This document shows positions 61,019-64,000 of a stretch of DNA of 64,000 nt, one piece after another (the stretch's first letter is position 1; each line of letters starts with the position of its first letter). The translations under genes and the position numbers were made by a program. Source of the DNA: UBA1724 sp963621575 (lineage in GTDB: Bacteria > Verrucomicrobiota > Lentisphaeria > Oligosphaerales > Oligosphaeraceae); assembly GCA_963621575.1 (NCBI GenBank), contig CAVFEH010000001.1:62001-126000 (forward strand), given 5' to 3'. The notes beneath the pieces are model-generated. The model had not been told where the DNA came from and did not search any database. It worked only from the letters and a program-made list of their open reading frames with translations.

Positions 61019-61441
61019 TTAGTGAAGCTCGATGCCTCGTTTTTGCATCTCCGCTTTACCCTCTTCACTGTACAGGCAGTAATAGAGGAGATATTGCTTA
61101 TTGAGCGTATTGGCGTCGATGGCTGCTTCGGGGATGCCCCAGAGGATACTGAGGGGCCAGAAGAGTAGATTGATTGCACCATAAGCGCCTTGGGTGCTGT
61201 CACTGCCATTGCCACAGCAAAGGTAGAAGTTTCCACCGCCGGGGAGGATATTTAAGCATGCGGCGACAGCGGGCGAATTCGGCTTTTCCCATAGCCCAAT
61301 CGGATGATCAACTGTGATTCCGTGGTGCTTGAGTTGCGCGTAGTTTCGTTTGTCCGTCGGAGAGAAGGAGACGCAGCCCGTCATGGCGGTGACGAGAACA
61401 ACGAGAAGAATGCAGTGAAGGCAGGCCTTGTAAATGGACAT
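61019..61441 (-). CDS. Small lipoprotein of unknown function
   Basis: 140 residues. A lipoprotein signal ends LVTAMTGC (lipidated cysteine about residue 22) with a hydrophobic core CILLVVLVTAM. The mature part has NILPGGGNFYLCCGNGS and LFWPLSILWGIPEA, a hydrophobic segment that could lie in the membrane. No family was recognised. The base composition is lower in G+C than the neighbours, like the AT-rich island 4 kb upstream. GGAGGAACTTCC precedes the start as ribosome site. It lies alone between a convergent tonB-like gene and the hydrogenase cluster. Confidence 0.65.
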   Translation of the reverse strand: MSIYKACLHCILLVVLVTAMTGCVSFSPTDKRNYAQLKHHGITVDHPIGLWEKPNSPAVAACLNILPGGGNFYLCCGNGSDSTQGAYGAINLLFWPLSILWGIPEAAIDANTLNKQYLLYYCLYSEEGKAEMQKRGIELH

Positions 61442-61787
61442 GGAAGTTCCTCCGTGAGTGGGCTGAATTATGACTTAAACGAAAAAACAGTCTCGTCTCA
61501 TTTGTGCAATGAAACAACTCCAAAATATACACTTAATTTCGCGCCTGTCCCATCGTCCAGACAGTCCATGTGACTGTTTCCGGGAAGTGCAACTTGTCAT
61601 CCGGATTTCTCGGTGAAAGACGGAAAAGCATACGCTTGTGTCCCAAGAAAAGGAGAGGAAGTGAAATTTTAATCCATGGGAATGCCCTGTAATGCTCCTC
61701 TTCCAGTGCACAGCCTTCCTGTTGGTAAAAAAGGCCGGCGCCTTCTTGGAGCGCCGGCCCTTTTTTGCATTTGGCTTTGCCGGGGAT
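61442..61787. other. 346-bp intergenic region
   Basis: AT-rich by local standards. It holds the promoter region of the lipoprotein gene (not assignable by eye) and the hydrogenase terminator. No gene was found. Confidence 0.45.
61727..61766. terminator. Bidirectional rho-independent terminator after the hydrogenase gene
   Basis: AAAAAAGGCCGGCGC and GCGCCGGCCCTTTTTT form a near-perfect stem with a 9-nt loop and A/T runs on both sides. It lies 21 nt beyond the hydrogenase stop. Confidence 0.9.
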
Positions 61788-63188
61788 TTACTTCCGGAAC
61801 GAGCAGGGGCCGTTGACGCAGCCGCCGGGGCAGCACATGACCTCAAGGAAGTTCCCGGGGAGTTTCCCCGCGGCGTAGAGTTTGAGGAGGGCGAGGGTCT
61901 TTTTGTCGATGCCGTTGATGGATTTGGCGTCGAGCTTGAAGTTTTCGGGCATTCCGCCGGCCTCTTTGATGACTGCCTCGGTGACGCCGCAGCTGCGGGC
62001 GTAGTTTCGCGCGGTGGTTTCGGCGGCCCGTTCCAGTTTCCAGGGTTCGCAGCTCATGACATCGATGCCGGTGCCGGCGAGCATGGCGCCCAGTTCCTCG
62101 AAGCTGAGGACGTAGTCCACGCCCTTCCGGATGGCCTCCATGCGCTTTGCGACGCAGGGTCCGATGAAGACGACCTTTGCCCCGGGGTGTTCGGCGTGGG
62201 AGAGTTGCGCGGCGAAGACCATCGGGCTGGGGGTCTCGGAGACGAACTTCTGGAAATCGGGGAGAAATTTCCGGACCAGTTCCACGTAGGCGGGGCAGCA
62301 GGAGGTGGTCATGAGACGCTCGCCCTTCGCCATGCGCTCCTGGAACTCCCGGGTCTCGTGTTCGGTGGTCTTTTCGGCGCCAAGGGCGACCTCCATGACA
62401 TCGGTGAAACCCAGTTTCCCGATGGCGGTGAAGAGCTGTTCCAGAGTGCCGGCAAATTGCGAGGTGGCGGCGGGGGCGACCATCGCGACCACCTTTTCCC
62501 CGCGCTTGAGGGCCAGCAGCACATCCAGGAGCTGCGAATGTTCCATGATGGCGCTGAAGGGGCATCTTGCGAAGCAGTTTCCGCAGGAAATGCACTTGGC
62601 GGGGTCGATGGTGGTGTGCCCCTCCTCGTCCTTGTGGATGGCGCCGGTGGGGCAGGCCTCCTCGCAGGGGACGGTGGTCTTGACGATGGCGTGGAAGGGG
62701 CAGACCCCGACGCATTTCCCGCACTTGACGCACTTCGAGTAGTCGATGGTGGAGGCCTGGTTGACGATGGAGATCGCGCCCTTCGGGCAGTTGTACATGC
62801 AGGGCCGGGAGAAGCATCCGCGGCAGTTTCCGGTGACGACCACCCGGCTGCTGGGGCATTCGGAGCAGGCGGCCTCGCAGACGGAGAGCGGGAGCGACTG
62901 CGCGTCGGGATCCGCAGGGGCGGTTTTCCGTTCGCGTGCCTCGCGGTAGTAGGAGGCGAGGGTGCGGGCCTCGTCGGTCTCCTGTTCGCATGCGAAGCCA
63001 AGGAGGCTCATGAGCCGGTATTTGATGACGGCGCGGTCGTGGTAGATGCAGCACCGGCTGGAACCGCCCTGCCTGGGACGCATGGCGATGGGCATCCTGT
63101 CGAGATCCTCCTCCAGCGTGCCATTGTTGAAGGCGCGCACGAATCGGATCATCAGTTCTCGTCTCAGGTAGACAGAGCCGTCAAGCAT
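61788..63188 (-). CDS. Monomeric [FeFe] hydrogenase with N-terminal ferredoxin-like clusters
   Basis: 466 residues. The N-terminal 200 residues carry several 4Fe-4S motifs: CRGCFSRPCMYNC, CVKCGKCVGVCP and CISCGNCFARCP. The H-cluster motifs follow: L1 TSCCPAY, L2 FIGPCVAKR and L3 EVMCCPGGCVNGPC. The compact size and L1 form suggest a group B-like enzyme, thought to act with ferredoxin in fermentative hydrogen metabolism. The direction (evolution, uptake or sensing) cannot be told. Upstream on the same strand lie a 2Fe-2S protein and a SpoIIE-type phosphatase, a recurrent hydrogenase gene set. No maturation genes (hydEFG) are in view. Confidence 0.92.
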   Translation of the reverse strand: MLDGSVYLRRELMIRFVRAFNNGTLEEDLDRMPIAMRPRQGGSSRCCIYHDRAVIKYRLMSLLGFACEQETDEARTLASYYREARERKTAPADPDAQSLPLSVCEAACSECPSSRVVVTGNCRGCFSRPCMYNCPKGAISIVNQASTIDYSKCVKCGKCVGVCPFHAIVKTTVPCEEACPTGAIHKDEEGHTTIDPAKCISCGNCFARCPFSAIMEHSQLLDVLLALKRGEKVVAMVAPAATSQFAGTLEQLFTAIGKLGFTDVMEVALGAEKTTEHETREFQERMAKGERLMTTSCCPAYVELVRKFLPDFQKFVSETPSPMVFAAQLSHAEHPGAKVVFIGPCVAKRMEAIRKGVDYVLSFEELGAMLAGTGIDVMSCEPWKLERAAETTARNYARSCGVTEAVIKEAGGMPENFKLDAKSINGIDKKTLALLKLYAAGKLPGNFLEVMCCPGGCVNGPCSFRK

Positions 63189-63326
63189 ATTTCGAATCTC
63201 TCGGGAACGGTGGTATGGTGGGAGGCGAAGGGCCCGTCGCCTGGCGCTTCGTGCGACGGGGGAGGGGTGGCGTCCCCTGTTGCATCCGCGCGGGGGTGCG
63301 GCGGGCCCTTGTGTGCGGGCGGATGG

Positions 63327-63587
63327 CTACTCCCAGCTGGACAGGATTTCGCGCATCCGGTCGTAGATCTTCTCGGGAGTCGCCTTCTCGATGATCTCGC
63401 CTTCCAGCTTCGCGTAGGGCGCGCCGGCAAGCTTGGTGTCGTTGCACAGCCCCAGGCAGGGCATGGCGCGGATTTCGGCCTTGCTGCGCAGTTCGCTGGG
63501 CATCTCGTTCTCAATGTTCAGCAGTTTGTCGGCGCCCAGCATGAAGCAGGTGGTGCCGCAGCAGATTTCCAGTTTGAGCTTTCTCAT
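63327..63587 (-). CDS. 2Fe-2S thioredoxin-like (NuoE-type) protein
   Basis: 86 residues. ICCGTTCFMLG and MPCLGLCND supply the four cysteines of the NuoE/HydC-type 2Fe-2S fold. It lacks the N-terminal helical domain of full NuoE. It probably passes electrons to or from the adjacent hydrogenase. The start has AAGGAG about 11 nt upstream; 18 upstream in-frame codons are rejected. The gap to hydA is 138 nt. Confidence 0.85.
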   Translation of the reverse strand: MRKLKLEICCGTTCFMLGADKLLNIENEMPSELRSKAEIRAMPCLGLCNDTKLAGAPYAKLEGEIIEKATPEKIYDRMREILSSWE

Positions 63588-63673
63588 CGGTGGGGCTCCT
63601 TGTGGGAGGGGTGTTGTGTTTTTTCGTGGCAGGCGTGCCAACCCGGCAACATGCCAAAAAGGGTTTCGCCGTC

Positions 63674-64000
63674 CTAGAAGTAGCTGACCTTGGTCTCCTT
63701 GCGGTACTTCTTCTGGAGGACGTCGCAGAGGCGCCGGATGACGCCGCGCCGCAGCTCCAGGTCCTGTGGGAGATTGGGATCCTGGTGGGCTTCGTTGACC
63801 TTCGTGCCCACCACGAACTCGATGATGTCGTGCTGCATCATCATGTCGATGATGCGCCGGGCGGCGGTGGGGACATTGGCCAGCTCCTCGTCGTTTTCCA
63901 GGGCCACGCAGACGCGCGTGAGGGTGAGGATTCCCTCGGTGACCATCGCCACTCCGGGCATGCGGCCGGCGGGGGGCAGCTTGTCACCGGGCCTCAGGCG
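63674..64000 (-). CDS. SpoIIE-family protein phosphatase, C-terminal part (cut by window edge)
   Basis: The last 108 codons of a longer gene whose start lies beyond 64000. The segment VAMVTEGILTLTR is a conserved PP2C/SpoIIE end motif. A tail typical of hydrogenase-linked SpoIIE proteins follows (FVVGTKVNEAHQDPNLP, then LELRRGVIRRL and a basic KKYRKET end). In the known gene set these phosphatases accompany monomeric hydrogenases and 2Fe-2S proteins and are thought to regulate their expression or activity. The call rests on this tail and on the neighbours. The catalytic metal-binding core is outside the window. The frame stays open to the window end. Confidence 0.75.
   Translation of the reverse strand, partial: RLRPGDKLPPAGRMPGVAMVTEGILTLTRVCVALENDEELANVPTAARRIIDMMMQHDIIEFVVGTKVNEAHQDPNLPQDLELRRGVIRRLCDVLQKKYRKETKVSYF

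Overview
The window reads as one contiguous piece of a GC-rich bacterial chromosome (clearly above 60% G+C by eye) carrying single-copy housekeeping genes, not a plasmid or phage. The gene mix suggests an anaerobic member of the PVC group, most likely Lentisphaerota (Victivallales-like): a monomeric [FeFe]-hydrogenase cluster, Gfo/Idh/MocA oxidoreductases, very large orphan glycosidase-like proteins, a sigma-54 activator, standalone AsmA-like and NFACT-R proteins, and many starts with pyrimidine-rich leaders instead of Shine-Dalgarno sites. This lineage call is inference; no rRNA gene is present to test it.

Layout. 0-9.2 kb: tRNA-Leu(UAA), a Gfo/Idh/MocA oxidoreductase, priA, alr, an AsmA-like anchored protein with a tandem-repeat tail, ychF, yicC, tilS. 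9.2-16.2 kb: a divergent EF-G paralogue, nadD-rsfS, mannose-1-phosphate guanylyltransferase, an EamA transporter and a small XRE regulator. 16.3-21.3 kb (minus strand): a 1043-residue orphan protein, an RlmB-type rRNA methylase and a second Gfo/Idh/MocA protein. 21.7-25.2 kb: a tight rodA - lepB - NFACT-R - hemW-like operon. 25.3-36.2 kb: a secreted protein, dnaE, a copper-type P-ATPase, tsaE, cstA and a metallophosphoesterase.

36.3-49.3 kb is mostly minus strand: an atypical Ser/Thr kinase behind an aconitase interrupted by an in-frame TAG, a KAS III-like enzyme, a zinc-ribbon/PH-domain membrane protein, a 1023-residue exported glycosidase-like protein, a TM2 protein (plus strand), a CBS-type family II pyrophosphatase, a membrane-anchored flavodoxin, truA and an HTH-EIIA fusion. 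49.6-54.9 kb: a second EamA transporter, an 839-residue AMP-ligase/ACP/PlsC fusion and, divergently, a sigma-54 activator with an unknown sensor region and a palindromic site at its promoter.

54.9-57.5 kb is a distinctly AT-rich island: three co-oriented genes joined by ATGA overlaps (a frameshifted DUF4417 gene and two unknowns), followed by a noncoding stretch with a candidate structured small RNA ending in a strong terminator. This is the best candidate for an undescribed system. 57.5-64 kb returns to core-like genes: a SUI1-type factor, a CpXC protein, thioredoxin with an atypical thioredoxin reductase, a TonB-like protein, a small lipoprotein, and the hydrogenase cluster (SpoIIE-type phosphatase cut by the window edge, 2Fe-2S protein, [FeFe] hydrogenase).
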